Shown here in pieces: positions 1 to 11,351 of a stretch of 64,000 bases of DNA. Location: assembly GCF_003086295.3 (NCBI RefSeq), contig NC_092039.1, positions 65,987,649 to 66,051,648 of the forward strand, in the 5' to 3' direction. Within the stretch, counting starts at the first letter, position 1. Each line of letters starts with the position of its first letter. A program made the position numbers and the translations under genes. The notes beneath the pieces were generated by a model. That model was not told where the DNA came from. It was given only the letters and a program-made list of their open reading frames with translations, and did not search any database. Origin of the DNA: Arachis hypogaea. Taxonomy: Eukaryota; Streptophyta; Magnoliopsida; Fabales; Fabaceae.

Positions 1-449
1 CCTGCATTTTATAAATTATCCAATTATCTAATATCTAGTTTTGTTGTTTTACTTTTTTATTATTGTTTGTTGATTCATTGTTGCTGACTTGCTATCATTG
101 TTGATTCAATGTTCAATAAATTGTAGGTGGTTGCTGGATTGATGGATCTAATTGCAGTCTTGTTTTTATTGTTGCATAGAAGGTTCTAATAACTGATATG
201 ATTCAAGATTCACCTTTTTCATTGGCCAAAAGTACCAACTAAGAATTATGAATAGAGAAATAAATATTTATTTACTGAATATTCTTGCTAAGTTATGTGT
301 AGTTAGCATGACTTATATGCTCTTAAACTTTTAGTTGATCCATTGATTCGGGCACATGTATCATGGTATGAATTGTTCTCTTTATTATTAGAATGTATAA
401 CTAGATTAGAATATTTTTCTACTAGTGTTATATTATTATTATTATTATT

Positions 450-482
<33 letters not shown>

Positions 483-765
483 ATGTAACTGCCTTTTTAT
501 TTCAGATTGGTTTGTGTTGAGAAGTTTAGCTATTTTGTTGGAGAAGACACCATAACTTGGCTATCTTTTAATGGAAAATTTATTTTTATTTTCAGTTGTG
601 TTGACTATTGAACTTTTAAACTTTTTTAATTATTATATTTGAATTCTTTTTGTCATTAAATTTCATTATACCAAGACTTTGTTAGCTATTGAGTATTTGT
701 GTTTGTTGATTTCAATGTTATGACTTTGTGAAATAGTATGGTAATATTTTTTTTAATTGATTAAA
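1..765. other. AT-rich upstream intergenic DNA
   Basis: No coding region, RNA gene or clear mobile element is visible here. The sequence is T/A-rich with one microsatellite at 430-482. The leucine-run reading frame over the microsatellite is an artefact of translating ATT/GTT triplets. Confidence 0.6.
430..482. repeat. (ATT)n-(GTT)n compound microsatellite
   Basis: About seven ATT/TTA units run directly into about ten GTT/TTG units. This is a plain trinucleotide repeat, likely length-polymorphic. Confidence 0.95.
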
Positions 766-779
766 AAACCGAACAAACT

Positions 780-819
780 GAACCAAACCAAACCGATTTT
801 AATTGGTTTGGTTTGGTTC
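780..819. repeat. perfect 15-bp inverted repeat (AACCAAACC type)
   Basis: GAACCAAACCAAACC (780-794) and its exact reverse complement (805-819) flank a 10-base loop. Related but degenerate AACCGAACCAAACCG copies occur at about 766-780 and 836-855, and an AACCGAATCAAACCG copy at 899-913. The block resembles the AACCGAACC-rich fold-back repeats scattered in many plant genomes. No target duplication was identified. Confidence 0.7.
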
Positions 820-953
820 GAATGGTTTTGATAAAAAACCGAACCAAACCGAATCGCAGTTAAGTTAGACGATTGGATCGGATGACTTTTCTCTTAAAAA
901 CCGAATCAAACCGCCAAGACCCAACTCTTCGCTAAAAGCCAAGCGTTCACAAT

Positions 954-967
954 AAATATATTTATAA
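954..967 (+). promoter_or_regulatory. candidate TATA box for the gene at 1313
   Basis: An AAATATATTTATAA stretch lies about 345 bases upstream of the start codon. It is followed by a pyrimidine-rich leader at 1225-1275 (CTTTCTCTTCTTTCTCTCTGC) that looks like a plant 5'UTR. AT-rich DNA gives many chance matches, so this is only a candidate. Confidence 0.3.
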
Positions 968-1312
968 CAAGCCGCATGAAATAGTCCGACTTATTTTGGG
1001 GACTGCACATCAACTGTGGTGATTGGAGACGCGGTTGTTGGTTATAGACAGGAAAGGTAAAAAAGAAAGTTTCGAAAGCTGCTTTTTCTTTCGCAAACCG
1101 AAGTGTTCATCACTCATTATAGATCAGTTACACTCTCTTTCCAATCTCTTTCCCTACATTCACGCCGTTCTAGTTGATCATCACTTCCTAACAGGATCCA
1201 CAAAACACCATTGCTAGTTTCAGTTTCCTGCTAAACCAAACCATTCCTTTCTCTTCTTTCTCTCTGCTAAGCTCCCAACGCATTTCAACCAAAAATAACA
1301 AAAAGCATAAAC

Positions 1313-2587
1313 ATGACTGAGTTATCTTTCTCACACACCTCCAACAAGAAGAACAATGAGCTCTTCTCTAACATGTTCAATCTCTGTTTCTCCGTTTTTT
1401 CTCACCCTCTTTACTTTTCCTACTTCCTGTTTTTCTCCCCTTACCTCTTCAGGCTCTTGTCTTTTCTCTCCCCTTTGTTCATCACCACAACCCTTCTTCT
1501 CCTTGTTGCACTTCTCACCTTCACTCCCAACCTTCTTGTTCAAGAGAAAGTTGGTGGTTCCGAGATTTCCGAGTCCAGATGGAACTTTCTGCATTCTGTG
1601 TTCCAAACACATGTAGCATGGCTGCTGTCTAAAGCTGATGACAACAAGGATGAGGAAATCGGGTGCCTTGCTGAGTTTGAAGCATATCTTGTTATGTTCC
1701 AGGCATCAATCTTCGAAGTTTTTGATCCGAAGCCCGTGGAAGATGGTTCAGAAGAAGTCTCTGAAGCACCACATGATGTGTGTTCATGTGAAGGAAGACA
1801 AGTTTTCGGTTCAATAATGGAAGAGCGAGTTGTTAACACAGAAGGAAACAAAGTTGAGAAGACTGATACAGTGGAAGCTACTCTGCTTGTTGCCGAAATC
1901 AAGACACTAGAAATCTTGTTCCAGCAAAATTCTGAGTTAGTAGAAGATGCGTCTTGTCAAAAGGAAAAGAAAGAAGAAAAAGAAGTGGATACTGAAACCA
2001 ATAAAGTTGAAGAAAGTGAAAGAAGATGGTCACTTCGGAATGGATCCAAAGTGAGTGATAGTGTTGACAGTGACCATGGTGCAGCGTTGTTGAAAGTGAA
2101 GAAATCGCAACAACTAGAAGCAACTCCAGGGAGTCCTGAAAGCAATTGGGGTTACAGTGAGAGGGTCATCGGAAACAATATCAATAATTTTAACAATCTT
2201 GGCAGTTTTGGATCAATGAGAGTGGAGAAGGAGTGGCGGAGAACTCTTGCTTGCAAACTCTTTGAGGAAAGGCACAATGCTAACGGAAGCGATGGGATGG
2301 ATATGCTTTGGGAAACATACGAGACAGAGTCCAACAAGGTGGTTCTGCAGAAAAGCAACACAAAGAAGACAAAGAAGGCAGATATTGAGTGCAGAGTGGA
2401 GGAGGATGACGACGAACACGAAGATGAAATGGAGGGTAAACTCTGCTGCTTGCAGGCTTTGAAATTCTCAGCCGGGAAGATAAATTTGGGAATGGGAAGG
2501 CCTAACTTTGTTAAATTCTCCAAGGCCCTCAAAGGCATTGGATGGTTCCACCATGTAGGCAAGCATGGCAGAAAGGGTAACCACTGA
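1313..2587 (+). CDS. membrane-anchored plant protein, 'ribosomal protein L34Ae-like' family
   Basis: A single uninterrupted 424-residue frame, starting at the first ATG after a pyrimidine-rich leader (context AAACATGAC) and ending in TGA. Residues 22-72 are strongly hydrophobic and read as two adjacent membrane segments split by P43-R47, so it is probably membrane-tethered. The middle (about 130-300) is acidic and Lys/Glu-rich and looks disordered. The C-terminal 115 residues look conserved: a KEWRRTLACKLFEER segment, an acidic stretch, then EGKLCCLQALKF...GKINLGMGRPN...FSKALKGIGWFHHV. I recognise that tail from plant proteins often labelled 'ribosomal protein L34Ae'. The label is historical: nothing here resembles a ribosomal L34 core, and the biochemical role is unknown to me. 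It has no introns and normal codon use, unlike the decayed ORFs of the transposons that follow. It is the only clear host gene in the window. Confidence 0.8.
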   Translation: MTELSFSHTSNKKNNELFSNMFNLCFSVFSHPLYFSYFLFFSPYLFRLLSFLSPLFITTTLLLLVALLTFTPNLLVQEKVGGSEISESRWNFLHSVFQTHVAWLLSKADDNKDEEIGCLAEFEAYLVMFQASIFEVFDPKPVEDGSEEVSEAPHDVCSCEGRQVFGSIMEERVVNTEGNKVEKTDTVEATLLVAEIKTLEILFQQNSELVEDASCQKEKKEEKEVDTETNKVEESERRWSLRNGSKVSDSVDSDHGAALLKVKKSQQLEATPGSPESNWGYSERVIGNNINNFNNLGSFGSMRVEKEWRRTLACKLFEERHNANGSDGMDMLWETYETESNKVVLQKSNTKKTKKADIECRVEEDDDEHEDEMEGKLCCLQALKFSAGKINLGMGRPNFVKFSKALKGIGWFHHVGKHGRKGNH

Positions 2588-2735
2588 ATTAGATTCTTTG
2601 CCCGCTTTCTTTTTTGTTATGTTTTTACCCTTTTTTTTTCTTTTAACTTTGAGAATACTTAAAAACTTGTGTACTTCCTTGAAGACAAGAAGTAAATATT
2701 TTATATTTCGATATATATCGCAGATTTAGATTTTC

Positions 2736-2741
2736 AATAAA
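2736..2741 (+). terminator. AATAAA poly(A) signal
   Basis: A canonical AATAAA lies about 150 bases after the stop codon at 2587, in T-rich 3' flank. Position and motif fit the 3' end of the gene at 1313-2587. Confidence 0.55.
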
Positions 2742-2760
2742 ATAGCATCATGCGTTTATG

Positions 2761-2764
<4 letters not shown>

Positions 2765-2795
<31 letters not shown>
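2765..2795. repeat. (TA)n microsatellite
   Basis: About 15 uninterrupted TA units just beyond the gene's 3' end. No gene is seen in the flanking 2588-3038 region. Confidence 0.95.
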
Positions 2796-2799
<4 letters not shown>

Positions 2800-3047
2800 T
2801 AATTCATTAAAAATGTATATTTTATATTTTAATATATATTTTATGATAGTAGCCAATTTTTTATATACACTACAGATGTTATAATTAGTCATCTTCCTTT
2901 CAATGGTGATTGATTAAGGAAGCTTCTTCTCTGTCTGGCTTGAGGATATCAGCACTCATTCATCACCCAAGGGTTCTTAGCCGGTAGTTAAGATTATGTT
3001 TCAAGCAACCAGGGTACAAAGAAAGATATAATTATATTATGCAAGCT

Positions 3048-3999
3048 GATACAAATAATAATGATGATGTTTTTTTTTTTGAAAGAAATATATATATATA
3101 TTACGAAGGGATGCCCAAACTATCAAGGTGGACCAAATTACAAATAATCACAGGGGTTTCTTCTAGCCACAGAAAATTTGGCTTACTAAGAGCTAAATTA
3201 GCTAGTGTGTGTGCTACTATATTTCCATTTCTTTTAACATGGGTAAAGTTGTAAAACCTAAAGCTATTCAAAAGGGCTTTACAGTTTGCTATGATAGTGC
3301 CAAAAGGACCTGCAAAAGATTGTGTGGCTTTCAAAGCTTGTATTACTTCAATATTATCCCCTTCCACTTCTACTTCCAAAAAACACCCTTGTGCCGCCAA
3401 GCTCAAGCCCATAAAAATAGCCCATGCTTCTGCCTCTCTAACTGAAAATGATGCAGCAACCTCCAGCGTGGCAGCAAGCACAACCACCCCTTCCCAGTCT
3501 CTAATTACAACACCAACTCCTCCTCTCCTATCATTTATAATGGCAGCATCTACATTAACTTTGTATCTTCCTTTCTCTGGAGCCCTCCAATTGTTCGCAC
3601 TTTGACTTTCTGGATGAGTTCTTTGTAACAAAGGGACATGCAGGTCGGCCTTGGTTGCTTCCGTGAAGGCTTGGTGCGCTTTCTCCAGCAGCGCCTCTGG
3701 TGAAGAGTGTTCCTGATCGAAGATTAGCTTGTTCCTATCAAGCCAAATTGCGTGAAGACAGCAAAGGAAGAGTCCACCCCTTTCATCCCCAAAAAGGTTG
3801 AGCATCGATTGAACCCATTGTTGCATAGTGGTGTTGGTCTCTGTTTCCGTTCTGAGCGTAAATGGGGAGATAAACCAGAAACGCCTCGCCCAGATACAAT
3901 CCCTGAATAGGTGAGAATCTGTCTCTTCCTTCTCCCAGCACCTAGGGCACGCTGTAGTTCCTCTAATGCCTCTCTTCTGTAAATTTGGTCAAGAGACGG
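3048..3999 (-). mobile_element. 5'-truncated LINE (L1-type) copy
   Basis: Only the 3' end of a non-LTR retrotransposon is present: zinc-binding region, RNase H domain and, on the minus strand, an A-run (T11 on plus at 3070-3080) in the tail. ATGCAAGCT occurs at 3039-3047 and again at 4000-4008. These copies bracket the segment and are a plausible 9-bp target-site duplication, which would set the borders used here. Truncation at the 5' end is usual for LINE insertions. Confidence 0.6.
3101..3988 (-). pseudogene. LINE reverse-transcriptase C-terminus: zf-RVT plus RNase H
   Basis: The open frame encodes, from its N-terminal side, NLQKRGI and a CPRCW...ET..H....C zinc-binding motif (zf-RVT type, about 3880-3965). 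An RNase H-like domain (RVT_3 type) follows, with VNVDAAI, a REAEAWAIFMGL helix, VEGDN and AHTLANLA. The acidic positions of VDAA, EAEA and EGDN fit the RNase H catalytic set, and AHTLA stands where such plant domains usually have (A/H)-D/H-x-LA. The reverse-transcriptase palm and the endonuclease are absent. The frame has no start codon of its own at the 5' border, so it is a fragment, not a host RNase H gene. An ATG at 3826 would give 241 residues, but that start lies inside the element. Confidence 0.75.
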
Positions 4000-4022
4000 A
4001 TGCAAGCTCGTAATTATTCATC

Positions 4023-4156
4023 GGTGTATACTAAAATTAATTATTAATATAAAATACATGTTAAAATATAAAATATATAATAAAAATAAATAAAAATTAT
4101 ATATATTTATACATAAATATATAATGAATAATTATGATAACTAATTTTAGTGTAAA
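4023..4156. mobile_element. MITE-like AT-rich element
   Basis: A roughly 135-bp AT-rich segment begins GTGTATACTAAAATTA and ends TAATTTTAGTGTAAA. The ends form imperfect terminal inverted repeats of about 13 bp. It has no coding capacity. It abuts the LINE remnant. The target duplication is not resolved in this AT-rich DNA. Confidence 0.5.
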
Positions 4157-4319
4157 AATAATATTTTAGAATTATTCATAATTAATAAAATTTATCATTT
4201 TTAATTAATACTTAACTAATTTTAAATACTTAGTTAATAGTACAAAGATAAAATATTCACTCAAAATATTAACTAAAATTGATAAAAAAAAAATACTTAG
4301 TTAATAATACCTAAGCTGG

Positions 4320-7300
4320 CACCCAGGCTAGTCTAGACTCAATACTCACCTAGTCCCTCTAAACTACTAAAACGAGAGAAAGTACGTTCTAGGTCTTCAA
4401 AACTCAAGTCAGGTGGAACGTCATCAAAAAGTAGAACATCATCTGTTACTCCTCTGCACGATCAGACATTTCCATATGACGTCTCTCTGCTAACTCATCA
4501 AGTAGCCACAAAATAAGAGTTTCGTACACAGGATTTAGGTTAAAGTTTGTAGATAAGCAGGGTGCAGACGTTGGCTGGCCTCACAATATATACATATAAA
4601 CAGGTAATAGAGTTCACTCTAGACTCAGAAGACTACCTAGAGCGGAATCCTCTTTGCAGAATAGTCATCAGCAAACTATGGATGGGTACTCATGCTTCCA
4701 TCTGAAGGGGGAAGTGAGAGAGAAGGGGTAAGAACTGGAGAGTTCTTAGTAGGGTTAGGGTTATTAGTTACGTTCTTTAATTCCGTGTTGTTTAGCAGAT
4801 AAATAGAAGAATACCGAGAAGCAGTAGACAGAAGAAACAGATAAATAGAGAAAATAGAGAAAACAAAAAGCAAAACACAAACAAAAGAATACAAGAAAAT
4901 AAAACACAGACACAGTGAATAGAATACAAACAAAGAAAGCATACATTCAAACAACAATCATAACAGAGGAAATGCACAACCAAGTATGATGCATGTCTAG
5001 CCCTAGTGCAGGTAATGAGCTCATCTATCGGTTACATACCCGCTACCGACGTTACCCAGCAACCTCTGTCTGGATAAGGCTTTCCTATTGGCAATATCCA
5101 CTGCAAGCAACCTTTGTCTTGCAGAGTATCCACTGCAAGCAACCTTTGTCTTGCAGGGCAGCACTTATTAACCGATATACGCCCAACACACTCACTATAA
5201 GCAACCTCTGTCTTACAGGAGCACAACACACTCACTGTAAGCAACCTCTGTCTTACAGGAGCACACTAATCTCGATACCTCTGTAAGCAACCTCTGTCTT
5301 ACAGCAAAGCATTATAGCAAGGTATCCTAGGAAAGCATTCTTAGTGGTCGTACTACCATCCATCTGACTGCCTCTCTGCAGCAGATTCTTACATAATCAT
5401 TCTCATTATCATCATTCATTAACATTCTCATTATTCATCATCACTTTCACATTCTCATGCAGTACCTCTTTCTTTCTCTGTTCAATCATACAATACAAAC
5501 TTTACAGCTTTTACTTTTACAACATCTTAACTCAAACCATTTTTCTTTATCACATTACTCTTTTCTCTTTGTCTTTTTATTTTGCTCTGATTACTCTTTT
5601 CTCTGTATCCCTTTATTCTTCTCTGATTACTCTATTCTCTGTGTTTCTTTACTCAGCTCTGATTTCTCTACTTAACATATGTATTTAAAGCTTATGTAAA
5701 TTTTGGTATGAATAGTTAGTCTGTCCCAAGTATAGGTTCATTAAGTCTATACTGAAACAATTTAACTTTTCATATAATACCTAACCCTAGCCGCAACTCA
5801 AGGACTAACTATATTGCCCTAGTTCGTTCACTAATATCTGTCTGTTTCTGTTATTAAAACTTTACAGACTTTTCTTTGGTTTTTATCTTTTATTTAACTT
5901 TTTATCTTTCATTTATCTTTTCCTCACTATCATTTTATTACCACTCCCTTAGTGTTTTATGAAGGTAATTAGGAGAATTCTGCACTTAAAGTTATTTTTC
6001 TAAAGCTTTTACAGAAAACTGCCTTTTTTGCATTATTTATTATTTTTATTAAAATGATATTCTTAATTAAATATTATTATTTAATATTTTATTATTATTT
6101 ATTATTTTATCATTAAATTTTCGAAAATTACCATACTTTAACCTTTAACCTTTAGAATTCACTTTTTACCACCCATAACTTTTAATATTTCTAATTTAAC
6201 CACCCTAACTTTCAGAAATTACAAAATAACTCCTCAAACACCAAAATAATTACAACCTTTCCCTTTTTAAGATCTAAAAGGTGTTCTTCGTATTCTTCAT
6301 AAATTCTTCAGATGTTTTCTCTGTTTTTACCCGTTTTTCAGTCTTTTCAGCAACCAATTTTTACCAAAATTCATAATAAATTCCCAGCCACTAAAATCCC
6401 ATATTTTATACATGATTTTAACACAAATTTAACTCCAATTTAATGCCTAGGATTCATTTTTCCAGCAGCCCTCAAGAATAACATTCATAGCTTGAATATC
6501 ATTAAATTTCATCAAAATTTCAACAAACTTTCACCAAGAATAACTCATATAAGCAATCAATTTCAAGCATAACCAAACCATATCATAATCACACATCTCA
6601 AACACAATCAATCAAGATTAAATTCGTCACACCCTACCTGGTTTTGCTGCTCCTAATTCGGTTAGACTTTCAGGTGGTCCTTAAGCACTTTTTCCTCCTA
6701 AATCACATCAAGAACAACTTTAAATTCAAAAACCCTCAACTAATCAAATCTCACTCAGCATGTTAGGAAGTGATTTCTAACCTTATACTTGCTGTAAATT
6801 CACATTTCTTGGTCCTCAAGTCAAGTTATGCATGATTCCTAATGAAAAACATCAAGAAAGCACATGTTTTGCATGGTTTTCCTTGAAAATCGAATTGAAG
6901 AGGGAGGGAGACAGCCATCTCACCTTATTTCTAGCCTTGATATGTTATATGGTTATGTAGAGGAAGAAAAGAGGATCATTTTGGTGAAATCGGAATTTTG
7001 ATTTGAGTTTTAGTTCAGAAGAAATCAAGCTTTGAAGATTAAGTGTTCATGAAAGTTTCTCTCTTTTCTCTCTTGTTATTTTCGGCCAAAATGATGAAAT
7101 GAGACAGCCTTGGAGTGTCTTGGGGGTGTAAGGTGATTTTTGATTGGTTGGCTTAAAGGTGGATTAAAATAATATTAAAATATCTCAGGTGTATAACTAC
7201 TAAAACTAGGTGTATCGGAACACACGTAAAAACATCTCTAAAAAATTCTTTTCTGAGCTACTAGCATAAAAGACACTAGCAACATATTTAATATGAGAAT

Positions 7301-7760
7301 AGATCATGTATGATGAGGCCTTATCATTGCTAAAATCATCAGAGAGTGCTGGTGTTAAGTTGCACCAGTAAACTGTGAACTCGGTTAAATCGATTTTCTA
7401 TTTTTAACTAAAACTGACCAGGTATCCTTATAATATCATTCAAGAAGCTTATAATACTAATATAATAATAATATTATCTTATTATCTCTCTTCTCTCATG
7501 AATCGAGTCCGGTTCATCAAACTGAGACTATTTACGAAAAACATAATCAAAACTCTTAATCGATACGGTTCAAAAAACTGGGTTCTTCGTGACTACGTTA
7601 TCGAGCTTGCCTCAGAAAAGGTTCTATCTTAAAGATGACATAATGACAATGAGGATTGAGATACTTGATGATATAGCAGAAGTTCTCCCCTTACTGATCT
7701 TCCGGAGAAATCCGTATTTCCAAAAAAGATCTCACGTACATGAAAATCGGGGTTGTTACA
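4320..7760 (-). mobile_element. LTR of a Tekay/Del-type Ty3-gypsy element (left border uncertain)
   Basis: The right end is clear. On the minus strand TGTAACAACCCC begins the LTR directly after AGGAGGGTAGAA, the usual polypurine tract and LTR start of Tekay/Del chromoviruses. The 3.4 kb are non-coding with T-rich stretches; the weak frames in it are not genes. I could not fix the left end. 4320 is where sequence composition changes, and the true edge may lie a few hundred bases either way. A hairpin array sits at 5056-5304. No second LTR of this element is in the window. Confidence 0.5.
5056..5304. repeat. six-copy array of hairpin repeats with a constant loop
   Basis: Six units share the loop CAACCT(C/T)TGT but differ in their arms. 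CCAG/CTGG is at 5056-5073. CTGCAAG/CTTGCAG is at 5101-5124 and 5133-5156. CTATAAG/CTTACAG (one mismatch) is at 5195-5218. CTGTAAG/CTTACAG is at 5235-5258 and 5281-5304. Arm changes are mostly matched on both sides, so the inverted repeat is kept while its sequence drifts. Confidence 0.9.
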
Positions 7761-7775
7761 TTCTACCCTCCTAAA
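7761..7775 (-). promoter_or_regulatory. polypurine tract next to the Tekay-type LTR
   Basis: The minus strand reads TTAGGAGGGTAGAA immediately before TGTAACA. This is the plus-strand priming position expected at the 3' LTR of such elements. Confidence 0.7.
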
Positions 7776-7789
7776 AGAAAATTTTGTCT

Positions 7790-8223
7790 TCAAAATTTAA
7801 CATGTGCATAAGAAGTTATAGTATTATCTAGCACAAACAAAATCATAGTGTGGTACTCACCTCGAGTGGAAGAACTAAATGCATTACTGTTGCCAGCAAT
7901 TACGGTAAAAACCCTTCCTTGTCGTTGTGGCCTAGCAGGATCTCGAACAAACCTTTTTGGGCAATTCCTCGATATATGTTCATAATCTCCAAAAGAAAAA
8001 CAAGTGTGTGTCCCATATCTACAAGCTCTATTACCATGATCCTTCCCACACCTTGAGCAAACTGAAATATCCTGAGTTTGCTGAGGTTGACCTCCTTCTT
8101 CCTCTCCCAAATTATAGTTGTTGTGGTTGCCATTGTTATGAGCGAGAAAGTTACGATTCCGTTGATTTCCATTTTGGCATTGGAACTGACCATTGTTATG
8201 AATAAAGTCTCTTCTTGAGGCTT
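7790..8223 (-). pseudogene. gag fragment (zinc knuckles) of a Tekay/Del-type element
   Basis: The frame encodes an N/Q-rich stretch followed by CSRCGKDHGNRAC (C-x2-C-x3-H-x4-C) and CFSFGDYEHISRNC, where the second Cys of the knuckle is replaced by Phe. Nucleic-acid binding during packaging is the family role. After about 40 more residues the sequence runs straight into the 3' polypurine tract, so protease, RT, RNase H and integrase have been deleted between gag and the LTR. The upstream part of gag is cut off exactly where the LTR at 8224 begins. It does not resume after 15899. Confidence 0.75.
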
Positions 8224-9675
8224 TGAAGAACGAAACTCTCGTGCGATCTAGAATTTCACAAATAAATTCCCGTTGTAAGTATAGCTTCTAGACCGACAAG
8301 AATTCCTTTCTTACAAAAGTTTTGGTTGTCACAAGTAACAAACCCAATAAAATATATAAACCGAAGTATTCAAACCTCGGGTCGTCTTCTCAAGGAATTG
8401 CAGGGAGGTGTGCTTATTATTGGTTATGGAAAACAGTGTTTTTGGGTTTTGAACAAGAGAAATAAATTGCAGGAATAAGTAAATCAATAACTAAGAAAAC
8501 TCTTAGCAAGGTATGAGAATTGGAATTTCTATCCTAGTTATCCTTATCAGGTGTGCTGAGAATTAGGTTTTAATCCCACTTAATTATCCCTTATTAAATA
8601 AAGGCAAGTCAAGTGGACTAATTAAATTGATCCTCGAGTTTTAGTCAACTTTTAGAGCGATCCAAATTATTTAGCAATTGCCAATTTCAACCATTGCTGA
8701 GTTTGATAACTCAAGTATCACCAATTACTTAACTAAAGTCAAAAGGGAAGAAAATCTACTCGAATGAAAATAATTTGGAAAGAGCCCAAGCATCAATAAC
8801 ATAAATTAGAAAAAACAATCATAAGTCTGGAATACCTCAAATTGTATTAAATAGGAAATCAATCTAAACATGAAGAGTTAATAAACCAAATTGAGAAAAT
8901 AAATAAAAGGAATATTGAACCTGTAAATAAAGAGAAGTAGTCTGAGCATAATAAAAATCCTAAATCCTAATCCTAATTTCTAAGAGAGAGGAGAGAACCT
9001 CTCTCTCTCTAAAAACTACATCTAATCCTAAAACTATGTATGAATGTATGTTGTATGACGTATCTCGATGAATGGATGAATTTCCCAATTTATAGCCTTT
9101 AATTTGTGTTCCCTGGGCTTGGATCTGGACGAAAATGCGGCCCAAAATCATCTTCAGTGCATTCTGCAATTTCTGCAGATTGCACAAGTCACGCGTCCGC
9201 GTGGGTCACGTGGGCGCGTCATATGGAGTTTTGCTATTCCACGTGGTCGCGTCAGTCATGCGTCCACGTCAGTTGTGTTTCGCACGAGTCACGCGTTTGC
9301 GTCATCCATGCGCTCGCGTCGATGCTCTTTGCGCTAAGCACGCGTCCGCGTGGGTCACGCGTTCGCATCACTTACAGTTTCTTCAAAAACTCCATTTTGT
9401 GCTTTTCTTCCATTTTTGTATGTTTCCTTTCCATCCTTTAAGTCATTCCTGTCCTATAAAACCTGAAAGTACTCAACACACAAATCACGGCATCGAATGG
9501 TAATAAAGGATAATTAAATTTAATATTTTTGAAGCATAGGAAACATGTTTTCTCATATGTTATATCATAAGAAAGGAATTATAAAACCATGCAAATTCAT
9601 ATGAATAAGTAGGTGAAGAGTTGATAAAATCATTCAATTTAAGCACAAGATATATCATAAAATAGTGATTTATCA
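8224..9675 (-). repeat. LTR copy 1 (3' LTR)
   Basis: 1452 bp. On plus it begins TGAAGAACGAAACTCTCG and ends TTTATCA, so on the minus strand it starts TGATAAATCA. Its outer parts match 14428-15899. Its centre (about 9100-9400) instead holds a GC-rich ACGCGTCCGCGTGG array. It is preceded on the minus strand by TTTAAGTGTGGGAAGGT, a polypurine tract, which marks it as the 3' LTR. Confidence 0.75.
9189..9370. repeat. GC-rich CpG-dense inverted-repeat array in LTR copy 1
   Basis: Repeated motifs of the form CACGCGTCCGCGTGGGTCACGCG are degenerate from copy to copy. One clean dyad is CACGCG-TC-CGCGTG at 9339-9352. It stands out as very GC- and CpG-rich inside an AT-rich LTR. Confidence 0.8.
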
Positions 9676-9692
9676 ACCTTCCCACACTTAAA
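9676..9692 (-). promoter_or_regulatory. polypurine tract
   Basis: TTTAAGTGTGGGAAGGT on the minus strand sits directly before the LTR start TGATAAATCA. Confidence 0.7.
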
Positions 9693-11351
9693 CAATAGCA
9701 TGTCCTCATGCTAAATCCAAGAGAAAAGAGTAAAGGTAAAATGGTGGAATCATATGTAATGCAATCTATTCTAAATGCAACTACCTAAATGAGTCATGCA
9801 ATTCTAGTTATTATTCACCTATATATAAGGCTTACATGTAGTTAAATTAATTCATATCTTCAAGGAATCATATATGTACAATTAGGGCCAAATCATATTA
9901 AAGCACAGTTACAATTGAGTTGAGTTAAGATAGTTCACAACTTGCAAGACAATTAATAATTAAACATGGACATATGAGAATGAGCTATTGAACCTTCACT
10001 GGATTGTGTGTTTACTCTTTAGTCACTCAGTGTTTGGGGTTAAGCACTCTCTTCTTTTCTAGTCATGCTTTCTAAAACTTTGTTTTTCCTCTAATCAATA
10101 AACAATTATTGAATATAGACATACAAAAATCATGAGGTCTTTTCCTAGGTTGTAATGGGGCTGAGGTAAGGGTAAGGATGTATATACAAGGCTAAGTGAG
10201 CTAACAAAGTGAATCCTTGACTAGTCTAAGATCTCACCTAACATATACATATTTAATATAACTTCATAATTCTTCACCTAGCTACCCAGACCTTTCCACT
10301 TTTGTGTTACATGCTCATGCATTTTATTTTTGACTATTGTCCCATGTGCATTGATTCTTTATAATTGCATTCAGGGTAATTTTTGTATCCCCTTTTTTAA
10401 ATACTAAATATTTTTTTTCGAAGCACATGGTAATTTAATTGTTTTGATTTCACATGAGCATGCTTCCCAAATTTTTAAAACATCTTATTTAATACAAATC
10501 CCTACCTTATTTCTGTCATCCCATATTCCCATAAAATTTCCCATTCTTAAATTTTACATAATATCTATCTTAAGCTAACCAAGGATTCAACTTGGGATTT
10601 TTTTTTCATTTTGTTTTTCTGCTTAAGGCTAGTAATGCGATTATAAAATATAAGAGGATTAAAAAGCTCAAGGGGGATAATAAAGATGGCATAAAAGGTA
10701 GGTCTATTTGGGACAAGTGGGCATAAATACAAATAATAGCCTCAATCATCTCTTGGTATGCATCTATATTCTATAATTGGACATATAGATTAAAATAAAT
10801 TAAAGATTGCAAGCATAGAAAGGAAGTGCGAAACACACAAGAATGAAATTTATGGTTTGATGTAACCACACAATTAAGCTCAAAACTCACGGGCTATGTG
10901 TTCTTCAAGCTCATAAATCATATATCAGTTATGTATGTATCTTCAAGGTGCCCCTTAAAATCTTAGTGTTTCTCCTTGAAGAAATGTTGTTAACTAACTA
11001 ACATGTAATGTTATATATACAAGGTGTGTGGATTGTTTTAATTTACTAAAGTTTCTAGTTTACTCTTTTATTTTCAATTAAACCAACTTATCATATGCTA
11101 AAAGTGTAAACTATACTAATTAATCCACTTAGTATATAACTAGTAAACTAAAAGGGCAAATTAAGCTAAAATATCTAAGATATATACAGCCCAAAGTGCA
11201 AAATGCAAAAAAAAAATAACATAAAAATATAGCAAAAGCAAAAGAAAAATATATAAGTACTAAAAGATAAAATAAAATAAAATACAGAAAATGAACAAAA
11301 TAAGATAAAAGAGTCTTATAGTGGTTCACCAAAAGATATGCCAGATATGGC
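9693..11351. other. long 3' non-coding region of the 8224-15899 element
   Basis: About 1.7 kb of AT-rich DNA between the ORF end and the polypurine tract. No ORF, RNA gene or repeat of note is visible. Long untranslated 3' regions are common in Athila/Tat-type elements. Confidence 0.6.

Noticed and set aside
343..555. Small leucine-rich membrane protein
   Set aside because: The leucine run is the translation of an ATT/GTT microsatellite; there is no other coding signal.
2588..3038. Second exon or gene after the first gene
   Set aside because: Only a poly(A) signal, a TA microsatellite and AT-rich DNA are visible.
5056..5304. CRISPR-like array (repeats of constant sequence with spacers)
   Set aside because: Spacing is irregular, the units are hairpins with drifting arms, and the context is a plant LTR. 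CRISPR arrays are prokaryotic.
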